A stretch of DNA of 64,000 nt from Oscillospiraceae bacterium (GTDB lineage: Bacteria > Bacillota > Clostridia > Oscillospirales > Acutalibacteraceae), in contig SVOL01000002.1 in NCBI GenBank assembly GCA_015066395.1, positions 62,001 to 126,000 of the forward strand. Direction: 5' to 3'. The position numbers and the translations under genes were made by a program. The notes beneath the pieces were generated by a model, which was not told where the DNA came from, made no database searches, and saw nothing but the letters and a program-made list of their open reading frames with translations. Positions 16,873 through 25,671 of this stretch are shown here, piece after piece; the first letter of the stretch is position 1; every line of letters starts with the position of its first letter.

Positions 16873-17757
16873 ATGGCAAAATCCAAAAAGACACCTTTTC
16901 TCTCAGGTTTAGCGATCCTGCTTGCCGCCTCTCTTTGGGGTTGCATCGGTATTTTTTCAAGAGACCTGGAAGCAAACGGTTTTACCGTTGCTCAGACAGT
17001 CTCTGTAAGAGCATTGTTCACAGTCGTTATAATGTTCGTTGTGATCCTTGTAAAAGGTCCGTCACTTTTAAAAATTCGCTTTCGCGATATCTGGTTATTT
17101 TTAGGCACGGGCATCTGCAGTTTCCTGTTCTTTAATATATGCTATATGACCGCCATCAATGAAGCATCTTTGTCGGTCGCAGGTATCCTGCTTTACACCT
17201 CACCCTTTTGGGTACTGCTTTTATCTGCACCCATTTTCGGTGAAAAAATAACCGTTGTCAAAACGGTAGCCATCACCATCTGCTTCGGCGGTTCGGCACT
17301 GCTCGTGTTCGGTGCTCACCTGCCGTGGACCGTGAGAGGTCTTGTTTTCGGTCTGCTCGCCGGCTTCGGTTATGCACTTTACAGCATTTTCGGTAAACTG
17401 GCGGTACGCCGTTACCACTCGTTTACAATAACCTTCTACACCTTTCTGTTTGCCTTTTTGGGCACATTGCCAATCTGCAACCCGACAGGCCTTGTAACGC
17501 TTCTGACCGTTCCGCATAATATCTGGTGTTCTCTGGCGATTTCGGTCTTCAACACGGTTCTGCCGTATGTGCTCTACACATACGGATTAAAACGGGTGAA
17601 TGCCGGCAAGGCCGCCGTCATTGCTATTGTTGAACCCGTTGCCGCCGCGGTGGTGGGTCACTTCTTCTTTGATGAATACATAACAACGATAGGCATTATA
17701 GGCATAGTTGCCGTATTTTTGGGACTCGTGCTTTTAGAGCACGCTAAAGAGCGTTAA
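16873..17757 (+). CDS. EamA/DMT-family transporter
   Basis: 294 residues with about ten hydrophobic segments and two EamA repeats (about 10-145 and 155-290). The first opens with LAILLAASLWGCIGIFSRDL and the second ends with AVIAIVEPVAAAVVGHFFF. This is the drug/metabolite transporter superfamily, usually exporters of amino acids or metabolites. The substrate is not predictable. A GAGGT site precedes the ATG. It is the first gene of the rightward run, 34 bp before ymdB. Confidence 0.88.
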   Translation: MAKSKKTPFLSGLAILLAASLWGCIGIFSRDLEANGFTVAQTVSVRALFTVVIMFVVILVKGPSLLKIRFRDIWLFLGTGICSFLFFNICYMTAINEASLSVAGILLYTSPFWVLLLSAPIFGEKITVVKTVAITICFGGSALLVFGAHLPWTVRGLVFGLLAGFGYALYSIFGKLAVRRYHSFTITFYTFLFAFLGTLPICNPTGLVTLLTVPHNIWCSLAISVFNTVLPYVLYTYGLKRVNAGKAAVIAIVEPVAAAVVGHFFFDEYITTIGIIGIVAVFLGLVLLEHAKER

Positions 17758-17791
17758 TTGCCGCCAAACGGCATTAGAAAGAGATATTATA

Positions 17792-18574
17792 ATGAATGTT
17801 TTATGTATCGGAGATGTAACCGGAGAGATCGGTTGCAGATATTTAAGAAAGGTTCTGCCTGACCTAAAAAGAGAACTCAAAGCAGACGTAGTAATAGTCA
17901 ACGGCGAGAACTCAGCTGACGGAAACGGTGTCACGCCCTATTCCGCCGACTCGCTGTTTGCATCGGGTGCCGACGTTATCACGGGCGGTAACCATTCGCT
18001 TCGCCGCCGTGAAGTTTTCGAGCGGTTAGACAGCGACCCGTTTTTGTTAAGACCTCAGAATATATCGGAAAATGCACCGGGCAAAGGCTACTGCGTGCTT
18101 GATTTAGGACGCACAAAAATTGCGGTCATAAACCTTGTGGGCAAAGTGTATATGCCCGACGCCGCAGACCCGTTTTCCATAGCAGAGGAACTTATCGAAA
18201 AGGCAAAGGCCGACTCGATAAAATACATAATGATTGATTTTCACGCCGAAGCGACCGCCGAAAAAATGGCTTTGGGCTATTTTGTTGATGGCAAGGTCTC
18301 GGCTGTTTTCGGAACGCACACCCACGTCCTTACCGCCGACTGCAAGATCTTACCCGACGGCACGGGATTTATTACCGATATAGGCTTTACAGGTCCTGTC
18401 GACTCGGTTTTGGGTGTAAAAAAAGAACTTTCGTTAGCGAGGATCAAGGACGGTACTCCCGTCAAATTCACCTTGGCCGACAGCAAATGTGCTTTGAACG
18501 GCATACTCTTTGAGCTGGACGACAAAACGGGTCTTTGCAAAGGCGTGAAAACCGTAGTCACCCAAGAAACGTAA
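17792..18574 (+). CDS. ymdB: YmdB-family metallophosphoesterase
   Basis: 260 residues matching the TIGR00282/YmdB family. It has MNVLCIGDVTGEIGCRYL at the start (metal ligand Asp), NGENSADGNGVT, GGNHSLRRRE (Asn-His motif), FHAEATAEK and the late GTHTHVLTAD with metal-binding histidines. B. subtilis YmdB hydrolyses 2',3'-cyclic nucleotides and affects biofilm and sporulation decisions. In this protein the usual NHTWD segment reads NHSLRR, a small deviation next to the active site. It lies between the transporter and an orphan solute-binding lipoprotein. Confidence 0.9.
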   Translation: MNVLCIGDVTGEIGCRYLRKVLPDLKRELKADVVIVNGENSADGNGVTPYSADSLFASGADVITGGNHSLRRREVFERLDSDPFLLRPQNISENAPGKGYCVLDLGRTKIAVINLVGKVYMPDAADPFSIAEELIEKAKADSIKYIMIDFHAEATAEKMALGYFVDGKVSAVFGTHTHVLTADCKILPDGTGFITDIGFTGPVDSVLGVKKELSLARIKDGTPVKFTLADSKCALNGILFELDDKTGLCKGVKTVVTQET

Positions 18575-18592
18575 AGAAAGGAAGGCAAATAA

Positions 18593-20239
18593 ATGAACAG
18601 AATATATAGAATTATGGCGGCATTTCTTTGCCTTTTAACAGTGTGTCTTGCAGGCTGTAAGAGTCCCGATAATACTACATCAACCCCTACTCAGGACGGC
18701 GGTTCTGTATCGACCGTGCCTTCCGCTCTTTCACTCTTTTTCAACGCCAAGGATTCACTCAATCCTTACGCAGTCACCAGTGAACACAATTACAAGCTGC
18801 AAACTCTTTTATATGATCCTTTGGTAAAGATCAACCCGACCTTCCAACCCGAATTTGTCATAGCCGAGTCGGTTGAACTCAACGGCAAGACCTGCACAGT
18901 CGTGTTAAAATCGGTCACCTTCAGCGACGGCAGTGCTTTAACGGCACACGATGTGGTCTACTCTATTAAGCTTGCGAAAGCGTCAACTTTGAGCTACGCC
19001 GAACAGTTGAAGAACGTTAGGACCTACACCGCCACAGATTCTCGTACTGTCACAATAACTCTTGACCGACACGACCCGTATTTTACCAATCTGCTGACTT
19101 TTCCTATCCTGAAAGCCGAATCGGAAAAACGCACCGACGGCAACAAGATAGTGCTTCCGCCCATCGGTTCGGGAAGATATATTTTTAACCGCGAGACCGC
19201 AACACTCACCGCCAACCCTTATCACATAAACGGCGTGTCCCCCATAGCAACCATTAACCTCATTGATGCACCTGATATGGAAGTGCTCGACTTTAATCTG
19301 GAATCCGACAACGTCGATATATATAACTCCGATCTTCGCGATGGTAAAATGCCGTCGATGAACGGATCGGTCAGCGCGACCACACTCAACAATCTTGTGT
19401 TTTTGGGAATGAATATAAACAGCACCTGGTTGCAGTATCCTGAACTCAGATACGCTCTGTCTTACGCCGTTGACCGCACCCAGATAACGACTAAAGCGTA
19501 CCACTCCTACGCTCTGCCGGCAACGGGTATTTTCTCACCTCTTTGGGAGGACACAAAAGGCGTTCAAAACCTGCCTTCGACCGCAAATTTGCAAAATAGC
19601 ATTGCAAATTTGGAAGACTTAGGTTATAATAATAAGGATAGTGAGGGTTTTCTTGTAAACTCAAAGGGCAAAAGGCTCACGCTTTCTCTTATCTGCAACG
19701 AGGAAAATGACCGACGTGTTGCCGCCGCAATACTAATAAAACAGCAGTTGGAAGCGGTCGGTATTGCAGTTAATGTAAAGCTGCTGACCTTTAACCAGTA
19801 CAGCCGTGCTTTATCCGGCGGTGATTTCGACCTTTATATTGCCGAGGTCAGCTTCTTCAATAATATGGACGTTTCGGAACTTGTGACCTCGACGGGTTCT
19901 GTATCCTACGGTATTCCCGGGATCAAAGCGGAACCAACTGACTCCGATAAGCAACCCGAGACCCCGTCCGACAGCGATGCTGACACAGCGGCACCTGAGG
20001 ATATCATTGAGTCCGAGGAGACCTACATTAACAACAAAACGCTTGACGATGCGGTCAAAGCATTCTACGACGGCAATGCCTCGATCGTTGATATCGTCAA
20101 CGCCTTCAATGCCGATATGCCGATAGTCCCCCTTTGTTACCGAAGCGGCATTACCGTTTTGAGTAACGACCTTGAAAACAGTCAGATCTCGTCGGTCACC
20201 GACGTTTATTATGGCATTACAAACACGAAATTAAAATAA
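18593..20239 (+). CDS. Family 5 (peptide/oligopeptide) solute-binding lipoprotein
   Basis: 548 residues. It has a lipoprotein signal with lipobox LAGC (Cys about residue 22) and a Thr/Ser-rich tether, then an SBP_bac_5 fold with SVELNGKTCTVVLKSVTFSDG, ALTAHDVVYSIKLAKA and ALSYAVDRTQI. An acidic Pro/Ser/Asp insert lies at about 447-475. It would be anchored outside the membrane and deliver peptides or similar ligands to an ABC importer. No permease or ATPase gene lies nearby, so it is an orphan binding protein within a housekeeping run. AAGGAAGG precedes the ATG. Confidence 0.88.
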   Translation: MNRIYRIMAAFLCLLTVCLAGCKSPDNTTSTPTQDGGSVSTVPSALSLFFNAKDSLNPYAVTSEHNYKLQTLLYDPLVKINPTFQPEFVIAESVELNGKTCTVVLKSVTFSDGSALTAHDVVYSIKLAKASTLSYAEQLKNVRTYTATDSRTVTITLDRHDPYFTNLLTFPILKAESEKRTDGNKIVLPPIGSGRYIFNRETATLTANPYHINGVSPIATINLIDAPDMEVLDFNLESDNVDIYNSDLRDGKMPSMNGSVSATTLNNLVFLGMNINSTWLQYPELRYALSYAVDRTQITTKAYHSYALPATGIFSPLWEDTKGVQNLPSTANLQNSIANLEDLGYNNKDSEGFLVNSKGKRLTLSLICNEENDRRVAAAILIKQQLEAVGIAVNVKLLTFNQYSRALSGGDFDLYIAEVSFFNNMDVSELVTSTGSVSYGIPGIKAEPTDSDKQPETPSDSDADTAAPEDIIESEETYINNKTLDDAVKAFYDGNASIVDIVNAFNADMPIVPLCYRSGITVLSNDLENSQISSVTDVYYGITNTKLK

Positions 20240-20257
20240 CCAGGAGGTATTTTAGAT

Positions 20258-20605
20258 ATGATCGCTTATGAGACAAAAGTTGGAACCATTGAGGTTTCGC
20301 CCGAATATTTTGCAAAACTTATAGGCAATGCTGCATCTTCCTGCTTCGGTGTGGCCGGTATGGCTCCTCACGGCAAGCAGAAGCTTCGCAACCTTGTTTC
20401 TAAAAAGGAATATACCGACAACGGTGTTAAGATCACCGGCAACATTGATAAAATTGATATTGATCTTCACATCATCGTTGCATACGGTATGAATATAAAC
20501 GCCATCGCAAAGAGTATTACTCACAAGGTAAAGTACGTTGTCACCGAGACCACCGGCGTAAAGGTCGGCAAGGTCACCGTGCGTGTTGACGGTATCAAAG
20601 AATAA
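20258..20605 (+). CDS. Asp23/Gls24 family envelope stress protein
   Basis: 115 residues with the family pattern: GTIEVSPEYFAKLIGNAASSCFGVAGM at the start and IDLHIIVAYGMNINAIAKSI, ending in VTVRVDGIKE. Such proteins are small, abundant and often membrane-associated in Firmicutes. They commonly sit before the DAK-domain fatty acid kinase, as here (34 bp). AGGAGGT lies before the ATG. Confidence 0.92.
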   Translation: MIAYETKVGTIEVSPEYFAKLIGNAASSCFGVAGMAPHGKQKLRNLVSKKEYTDNGVKITGNIDKIDIDLHIIVAYGMNINAIAKSITHKVKYVVTETTGVKVGKVTVRVDGIKE

Positions 20606-20639
20606 CAATTAAGACTTTTGGGTCAATAAGGAGTATTTT

Positions 20640-22304
20640 ATGTTTAACGGAAATACATTGCGTGACGCCTTGTTATCGGGTGCCAACAATATTGTAAACT
20701 GTAAAGTGGCTGTTGACGAGCTCAATGTCTTCCCTGTTCCCGACGGTGATACAGGCACAAATATGTCAATGACCATCAGTGCCGCCGCAAGAGAATTAGC
20801 ATTGCTCGACGGCGAGACTGCCGAAAAGGTTGCCAACGTCAATGCTTCGGCTCTTCTCCGCGGCGCAAGAGGTAACTCGGGCGTTATTCTGTCTCTCTTG
20901 TTCAGAGGCTTTGCAAAGGGTCTCAAAGGCAAGGCAGAAGTTGATGCCGAAGGATTGGCCAACGCGATGAAGATCGGCGTAGACGCCGCTTACAACGCTG
21001 TTATGAAACCGACCGAAGGTACAATCCTCACCGTTGCACGTGTTGCAAGTGAATATGCCACTGTTGCTTATAAGAGCGGCAAGGATGCTTTGGGCGTTTT
21101 TGAGGCTATTTTAGAGGGTGCCGAAAAAGCCCTTAACGAAACCCCCGAAATGCTGCCTGTTCTCAAAAAAGCCGGCGTTGTTGACGCAGGCGGTAAAGGC
21201 TTCCTCGTTATTTTAGAGGGTATGTATTCGGTATTCAAGGACGGCAAGATCATTGAGTCGACGGAGGCTGTCTCGGCTTCTCCTGCCGCGACTCAGCGTA
21301 ATGCCGCCGCAGAATCCGAGGCTGACATCACCTTCACTTACTGCACTGAGTTTATCGTCAAGCGCGACGACGAAAATAAAGACCCCAAGACCTTGCGTGC
21401 TTATCTTGAGACCATCGGCGACTGCGTTGTTGTTGTCGACGATGAGGAGATCATCAAGGTCCACGTTCACACGGATCATCCCGGTAACGCTTTTGAAAAG
21501 GGTCTTACCTTCGGTCAGCTCATCAATATGAAGGTCGAAAATATGCGCGACCAGCACGAAAGAGCCAAGCACGATGCTAAGAGCGAAGCTCCCAAGACTG
21601 CTAAACCGCAGGCTCCCGGTAAGGCAGAGCCCGTTGCCATTGAAAAGGACTTCGGCTTTGTTGCCGTTGCCGCAGGCGAAGGCTTGCACGCTTTGTTTAA
21701 TGACCTCGGTTGTGATATGATCGTCAGCGGCGGTCAGACTATGAACCCCAGCACTGACGATATTTTGAACGCTATCGAGCAGACACCTGCTTCGACTGTT
21801 TTCGTTCTTCCCAACAACAAAAACATCATTATGGCCGCCGAGCAGGCCATTCCGTTAAGTACCCGCAAGGTCATAGTTCTGCCCACCAGAACCATTCCTC
21901 AGGGCATCTCGGCTATGCTCAGTTTTGATCCCGACAGCGATGCCGACACAAATGCCATAAATATGCAAAAGGGTTATGAGAACGTTCAGACCGGTCAGGT
22001 CACCTTTGCCGCAAGAAACTCCGAGTATGACGGCAAAGAGATAAAGATGGGCGACCTTTTGGCTTTGGCCAACGGCAAGGTCTCGTTCACCGATACCGAC
22101 CTCAAAAAGGCCGTTCTGAAGCTTATCAAAAACCTTTCTTCAAAGGATACCGCCTTCATCACCCTCATCTACGGCGAAGACGTCAGCGAAGAGGATGCCG
22201 AAGCCATTTCCGAGGCCGTTCAGGCAAAATTGGGCTCCGATGTTGAGGTAACACTCATCAACGGCGGTCAGCCCGTTTACTACTTCATTATTTCGGTTGA
22301 ATAA
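20640..22304 (+). CDS. fakA: DAK2/FakA-like fatty acid kinase catalytic protein
   Basis: 554 residues. The N-terminal DhaL/DAK2 ATP-binding domain (about 5-200) has NVFPVPDGDTGTNMSMT with the Mg-binding aspartates, and RGARGNSGVILS. A central region and a C-terminal FakA domain (about 330-554) follow, with VSGGQTMNPSTDDI. In S. aureus FakA phosphorylates FakB-bound fatty acids for phospholipid synthesis. No fakB lies in this window. The order gls24-fakA-recG is typical of Clostridia and Bacilli. AAGGAG precedes the ATG. Confidence 0.9.
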   Translation: MFNGNTLRDALLSGANNIVNCKVAVDELNVFPVPDGDTGTNMSMTISAAARELALLDGETAEKVANVNASALLRGARGNSGVILSLLFRGFAKGLKGKAEVDAEGLANAMKIGVDAAYNAVMKPTEGTILTVARVASEYATVAYKSGKDALGVFEAILEGAEKALNETPEMLPVLKKAGVVDAGGKGFLVILEGMYSVFKDGKIIESTEAVSASPAATQRNAAAESEADITFTYCTEFIVKRDDENKDPKTLRAYLETIGDCVVVVDDEEIIKVHVHTDHPGNAFEKGLTFGQLINMKVENMRDQHERAKHDAKSEAPKTAKPQAPGKAEPVAIEKDFGFVAVAAGEGLHALFNDLGCDMIVSGGQTMNPSTDDILNAIEQTPASTVFVLPNNKNIIMAAEQAIPLSTRKVIVLPTRTIPQGISAMLSFDPDSDADTNAINMQKGYENVQTGQVTFAARNSEYDGKEIKMGDLLALANGKVSFTDTDLKKAVLKLIKNLSSKDTAFITLIYGEDVSEEDAEAISEAVQAKLGSDVEVTLINGGQPVYYFIISVE

Positions 22305-22305
22305 T

Positions 22306-24336
22306 ATGAGACCGACTGATAACGTTAGATTCCTAAAAGGTGTCGGCGAAAAACGAGCCGAGTTGTTTCGACAACTCGGCGTTCGTGACGTCGGCACTCT
22401 TTTGTCATTATACCCCAGAGATTACAAGGATCTAAGCCACCCTCGAACCTTATTGGAAGCACCGTTTGACCGTCCGTGTGCAGTAAAGCTAAAGGTTACG
22501 AGCGGCATCAAGGAGCAGTATATCAGAAAAAATATGATACTCTATAAGTTCCTGGCGTCCGACAAAGAAACGGATGCGGTAATAACGCTTTTCAACTCGC
22601 GTTTTGTCGCAGAAAGTTTAGAAGTTGATAAAGAGTACATATTTTGGGGATTGGTCGAGCGCACCCTTTTGGGTTGCTCAATGTCAGCTCCCGAGATCTA
22701 CGAAACATCAGAACAGCGGATAATTCCCGTTTATCCGCAGACCGCAGGACTAAACTCCAAAGCCATTGGTAAGATTATAGCCGGAGCATTGTCGGCCTGC
22801 GAATTGGAAGAACCTATGCCGCAAAGGATACTCGAATCCTTTGGTCTTTGCGACTACAAGACGGCTTTGCACAACATTCATAATCCGCGCACAAAAGCCG
22901 ATATAACCAAGGCTCGCAACCGACTTTGTTTCGACGAGCTGTTCTTTTTACAGTTGGGAATTTTACTGCAAAAATCAACCAGAACCAAGGAAACCAAAAT
23001 AAAGATCACCGACCGATATCTGAACGAATTTTTGTCCCTTCTGCCCTTCACGTTGACCGATGCTCAAAAAAGGGCAATAACCGAATCACTGCAGGATATG
23101 CAAAGCGGCAAACCGATGAGCCGACTGGTTCAGGGCGATGTCGGTTCAGGCAAAACAATGGTCGCCGCGGCCCTGTGCTACTGCGCTGCAAAAGAAGGCT
23201 TCCAGAGCGTCATAATGGCTCCCACAGAGGTTTTGGCTACCCAGCATTACACCACGCTTCAAAAGCTGTTCGAGCCGCAAGGGCTCAAATTAGCTTTACT
23301 GACGGGTTCGGTCACAAAATCCAAAAAGAATAAGCTCAAAACAGCCTTGAAATCGGGTGACATCGACCTTGTTATCGGCACGCACGCGGTCATCGAGGAT
23401 AACGTCGAATTCAAAAATTTAGGATTAGTCGTCACCGACGAGCAACACCGTTTCGGCGTAGAACAGCGAACAAAATTAAGCGTCAAGGGCGAACATCCGC
23501 ACATTCTCGTTATGTCGGCAACGCCTATCCCCCGAACGATGTCGCTGATATTCTACGGCGATTTGGACATAAGCATTATCGATACTTTGCCCAACGGCCG
23601 CCAACCGATAGAGACCTTTTTTATCGACGGCAAAAAACGTCAGCGTGCATTTAACTATGTTAAAAAACATCTCGACGAGGGTCGCCAAGGCTACATCATC
23701 TGCCCGATGGTAGAGGAAAATGAAACAGTCGACTTGGCATCCGCCGTCGAATATCACGCAAAACTGCAGGCAGAAGATTTCAAGGACTACTCGGTAGGTC
23801 TTTTGCACGGCAAAATGAAACCCAAAGAAAAACAGCAGGTGATGACCGACTTTAAAGAAGGCAAAATCCAACTGCTTGTCTCGACCACGGTTGTCGAGGT
23901 CGGAGTGGACGTTCCCAACGCCGTCATAATGCTCATTGAAAATGCCGAGAGGTTCGGTCTGTCACAGCTTCATCAGCTAAGAGGCCGAATCGGCCGAGGT
24001 CAGCATAAATCGACCTGCATACTTGTTTCGGACTACTCTCACGGCGATACTGCCGCACGCCTTAAGTTTATCACAAGCACGACCGACGGCTTTAAAATCG
24101 CCGACGAGGACTTAAAACTCCGAGGCCCCGGTGACTTTTTAGGTAAACGTCAGCACGGTCTGCCCGAGCTTAAAATTGCCGATTTAACCGAGGATATGGA
24201 CATTTTCCGCGCGGCGGGCAAAGCGGCAAAGGAGATCTATCTTAACGACCCGTATTTGGAACTGCCGGAAAACCGTGTTTTGCGCAAACCTGTAGAACGC
24301 CTTTTTGAAACAACAAGACAATTTGGATGTAACTAA
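22306..24336 (+). CDS. recG: ATP-dependent DNA helicase RecG
   Basis: 676 residues. It has an N-terminal wedge/OB domain, then DEAD-type helicase motifs: Walker A VQGDVGSGKTMVAAAL (about 275-290), DEQHRFG (motif II, DEQH), SATPIPRT, and RecG-specific RGRIGRGQHKSTCIL and the C-terminal GPGDFLGKRQHG. It remodels stalled forks and Holliday junctions. I chose ATG 22306, one base after the fakA stop, over TTG 22297. There is no strong ribosome site, so translation is probably coupled to fakA. A terminator follows directly. Confidence 0.96.
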   Translation: MRPTDNVRFLKGVGEKRAELFRQLGVRDVGTLLSLYPRDYKDLSHPRTLLEAPFDRPCAVKLKVTSGIKEQYIRKNMILYKFLASDKETDAVITLFNSRFVAESLEVDKEYIFWGLVERTLLGCSMSAPEIYETSEQRIIPVYPQTAGLNSKAIGKIIAGALSACELEEPMPQRILESFGLCDYKTALHNIHNPRTKADITKARNRLCFDELFFLQLGILLQKSTRTKETKIKITDRYLNEFLSLLPFTLTDAQKRAITESLQDMQSGKPMSRLVQGDVGSGKTMVAAALCYCAAKEGFQSVIMAPTEVLATQHYTTLQKLFEPQGLKLALLTGSVTKSKKNKLKTALKSGDIDLVIGTHAVIEDNVEFKNLGLVVTDEQHRFGVEQRTKLSVKGEHPHILVMSATPIPRTMSLIFYGDLDISIIDTLPNGRQPIETFFIDGKKRQRAFNYVKKHLDEGRQGYIICPMVEENETVDLASAVEYHAKLQAEDFKDYSVGLLHGKMKPKEKQQVMTDFKEGKIQLLVSTTVVEVGVDVPNAVIMLIENAERFGLSQLHQLRGRIGRGQHKSTCILVSDYSHGDTAARLKFITSTTDGFKIADEDLKLRGPGDFLGKRQHGLPELKIADLTEDMDIFRAAGKAAKEIYLNDPYLELPENRVLRKPVERLFETTRQFGCN

Positions 24337-24339
24337 ATA

Positions 24340-24367
24340 AACGCCCTGCAAAGTTTTGCAGGGCGTT
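24340..24367 (+). terminator. Terminator after recG
   Basis: A perfect 13-bp stem (24340-24352 with 24355-24367) with a 2-nt loop. The trailing T-tract is weak (TT then CACCTTTG), so termination may be partial. Confidence 0.65.
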
Positions 24368-24411
24368 CACCTTTGTCCACTCCTTTTCATAGAATAAAAA
24401 GGGGTGAAAAA

Positions 24412-24834
24412 ATGATCAACTGTAACTGTAATTGCAACCGCCGTGTCGACTGCTCAATTTTGGCATTGGCCGCATCCATCATAATCGGTATTGTCGCAGG
24501 CATACTCCGCTTCACTGCCGTAATCACATTGACCGTACCGTTCCTTTGGGTAACATTCGGTATTGCTTTAGGCTTCCTCGTTTTGCTTTTCTTAAAAGCT
24601 CTTATCGGTGGCAGAACCTGCAACAACGAATGCGTGTGCGCTGCCCTTCCCTTGCTGCTTTTGGGAATCTTAGTGACACTTTTGACCTCTGTCATTCTTT
24701 TAGGCATCACCTTTGTGGCAACCAGCGTGATCGGTGCTATTGTCACCGGTGTTTTACTGGCGGCATTCTCGCTCATCTTCACATCAACTGCATGCTTTGT
24801 AAGGTGCACTGCCAACTGCCCTTCTTGCGATTAA
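24412..24834 (+). CDS. Small cysteine-rich four-helix membrane protein, unknown function
   Basis: 140 residues from ATG 24412 (GGGGTG upstream). Four hydrophobic segments (about 14-35, 40-62, 75-97 and 105-125) are flanked by Cys-rich ends: NCNCNCNRRVDC at the N-terminus, CNNECVC in the loop after segment 2, and CFVRCTANCPSC at the C-terminus. The cysteines would lie on the same membrane side if all four segments span, which could form a metal or disulfide cluster. Similar proteins occur in clostridial genomes without an assigned role. I do not recognise a named family. Confidence 0.7.
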   Translation: MINCNCNCNRRVDCSILALAASIIIGIVAGILRFTAVITLTVPFLWVTFGIALGFLVLLFLKALIGGRTCNNECVCAALPLLLLGILVTLLTSVILLGITFVATSVIGAIVTGVLLAAFSLIFTSTACFVRCTANCPSCD

Positions 24835-24840
24835 CCGATA

Positions 24841-24873
24841 AAAACTCTCAGAGCTGTCGCTCTGAGAGTTTTT
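24841..24873. terminator. Bidirectional terminator between convergent genes
   Basis: A 14-bp stem (24841-24854 with 24859-24872) with loop TGTC has A-tracts left and T-tracts right. It serves the Cys-rich protein gene and the convergent lipoprotein gene. Confidence 0.85.
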
Positions 24874-24877
24874 ACCC

Positions 24878-25258
24878 TTACTGCACTGCACTTAACTTCT
24901 TAGCAATTCTGGCAACTTCCTTTGTATACTCAGCCAAAGCGGCAGTATCATTAGCCAACTCATTCTCAACCTTGTCGAGCTTGGCAGTCCACTCAGACAA
25001 TTTGTTAGCCATGTTAGTGTAATCAGTCAATATCGAAGTATCAGTCGGATTTGCCTTATACTTTTTAACAAGTGCAACATAATCGTCAACCCACTCCTCA
25101 TACTCCTTCAAAAAGGTCTTCCACTCCGCAGTACCGGTGGCAACCTGTGAGCTGCCGCCCCCTGACTGTGTACCCGCAGGTGTCTCGGCATTACCGCCGC
25201 ACGCAACCAACGGCAACGATAAAACAACTACAATCACCAATGCCAATAATTTTTTCAT
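24878..25258 (-). CDS. Small secreted lipoprotein, unknown function
   Basis: 126 residues from ATG 25258 (GGAGG 7 nt upstream). A typical lipoprotein signal MKKLLALVIVVVLSLPLVACG puts the lipid-modified Cys at about residue 20. A Gly/Ser/Thr tether follows, then a mostly helical domain of about 85 residues rich in Lys, Glu and Trp (EWKTFLKEYEEWVDDYV). It would be anchored on the outer face of the membrane. It is transcribed away from an XRE regulator, with a palindromic operator in its leader. No function can be assigned. Confidence 0.78.
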   Translation of the reverse strand: MKKLLALVIVVVLSLPLVACGGNAETPAGTQSGGGSSQVATGTAEWKTFLKEYEEWVDDYVALVKKYKANPTDTSILTDYTNMANKLSEWTAKLDKVENELANDTAALAEYTKEVARIAKKLSAVQ

Positions 25259-25280
25259 TTTCAAAACCTCCGTTTCTTTT

Positions 25281-25298
25281 TGCACCTATATAGGTGCA
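25281..25298. promoter_or_regulatory. 18-bp perfect palindrome, candidate operator
   Basis: TGCACCTATATAGGTGCA is a perfect inverted repeat located just downstream of the -10 of the lipoprotein promoter, at the expected transcription start. A further half-site GTGCA lies near 25353. A likely binder is the divergent XRE regulator; this is inference. Confidence 0.6.
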
Positions 25299-25303
25299 TA
25301 AAT

Positions 25304-25332
25304 ATGATAACATTAAAATATAATATTGTCAA
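25304..25332 (-). promoter_or_regulatory. Promoter of the small lipoprotein
   Basis: TTGACA (25332-25327), 17-bp spacer and TATCAT (25309-25304), reading leftward into the palindrome at 25281-25298. Confidence 0.75.
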
Positions 25333-25370
25333 GACATTTTGTTCTTAAATAAGTGCAAAAGGTGATTGGT

Positions 25371-25601
25371 ATGAATATTAAAATCGAAAAAAGGATTGGC
25401 GAAAATATAAGAACGTTACGCGAAAAGGCTAAACTCACACAAGAAATGCTGGCAGCACGGTTGCAGGTCGAAGGCTGCGACATAACTCGCAGTGCAGTTG
25501 CTAAAATCGAAGTAGGACAACGTCACCTTTATCCTGACGAAATAATTCTTATCAAAAACATCTTGAATACATCGTACGATGAAATCTTTAATATAAAATA
25601 A
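25371..25601 (+). CDS. XRE-family transcriptional regulator
   Basis: 76 residues from ATG 25371 (AAGGTG upstream), essentially one Cro/CI-type HTH (about 5-65) with IGENIRTLREKAKLTQEMLA as helix 1-2 and ITRSAVAKIEVGQRHLYPDE around the recognition helix. There is no ligand domain. Divergent placement from the lipoprotein and the shared palindrome suggest it controls that gene and perhaps itself. Confidence 0.85.
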   Translation: MNIKIEKRIGENIRTLREKAKLTQEMLAARLQVEGCDITRSAVAKIEVGQRHLYPDEIILIKNILNTSYDEIFNIK

Positions 25602-25639
25602 CTCATTATAAGATGTTTATCACCACTAAACTAAAGAAA

Positions 25640-25671
25640 CCCTCTCAAGGCAAGCCTTGAGAGGGCATTTT
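25640..25671. terminator. Bidirectional terminator
   Basis: A perfect 12-bp stem CCCTCTCAAGGC/GCCTTGAGAGGG (25640-25651 with 25654-25665) with a 2-nt loop and CATTTTT on the right. It lies between the XRE gene and the convergent permease gene. Confidence 0.8.
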
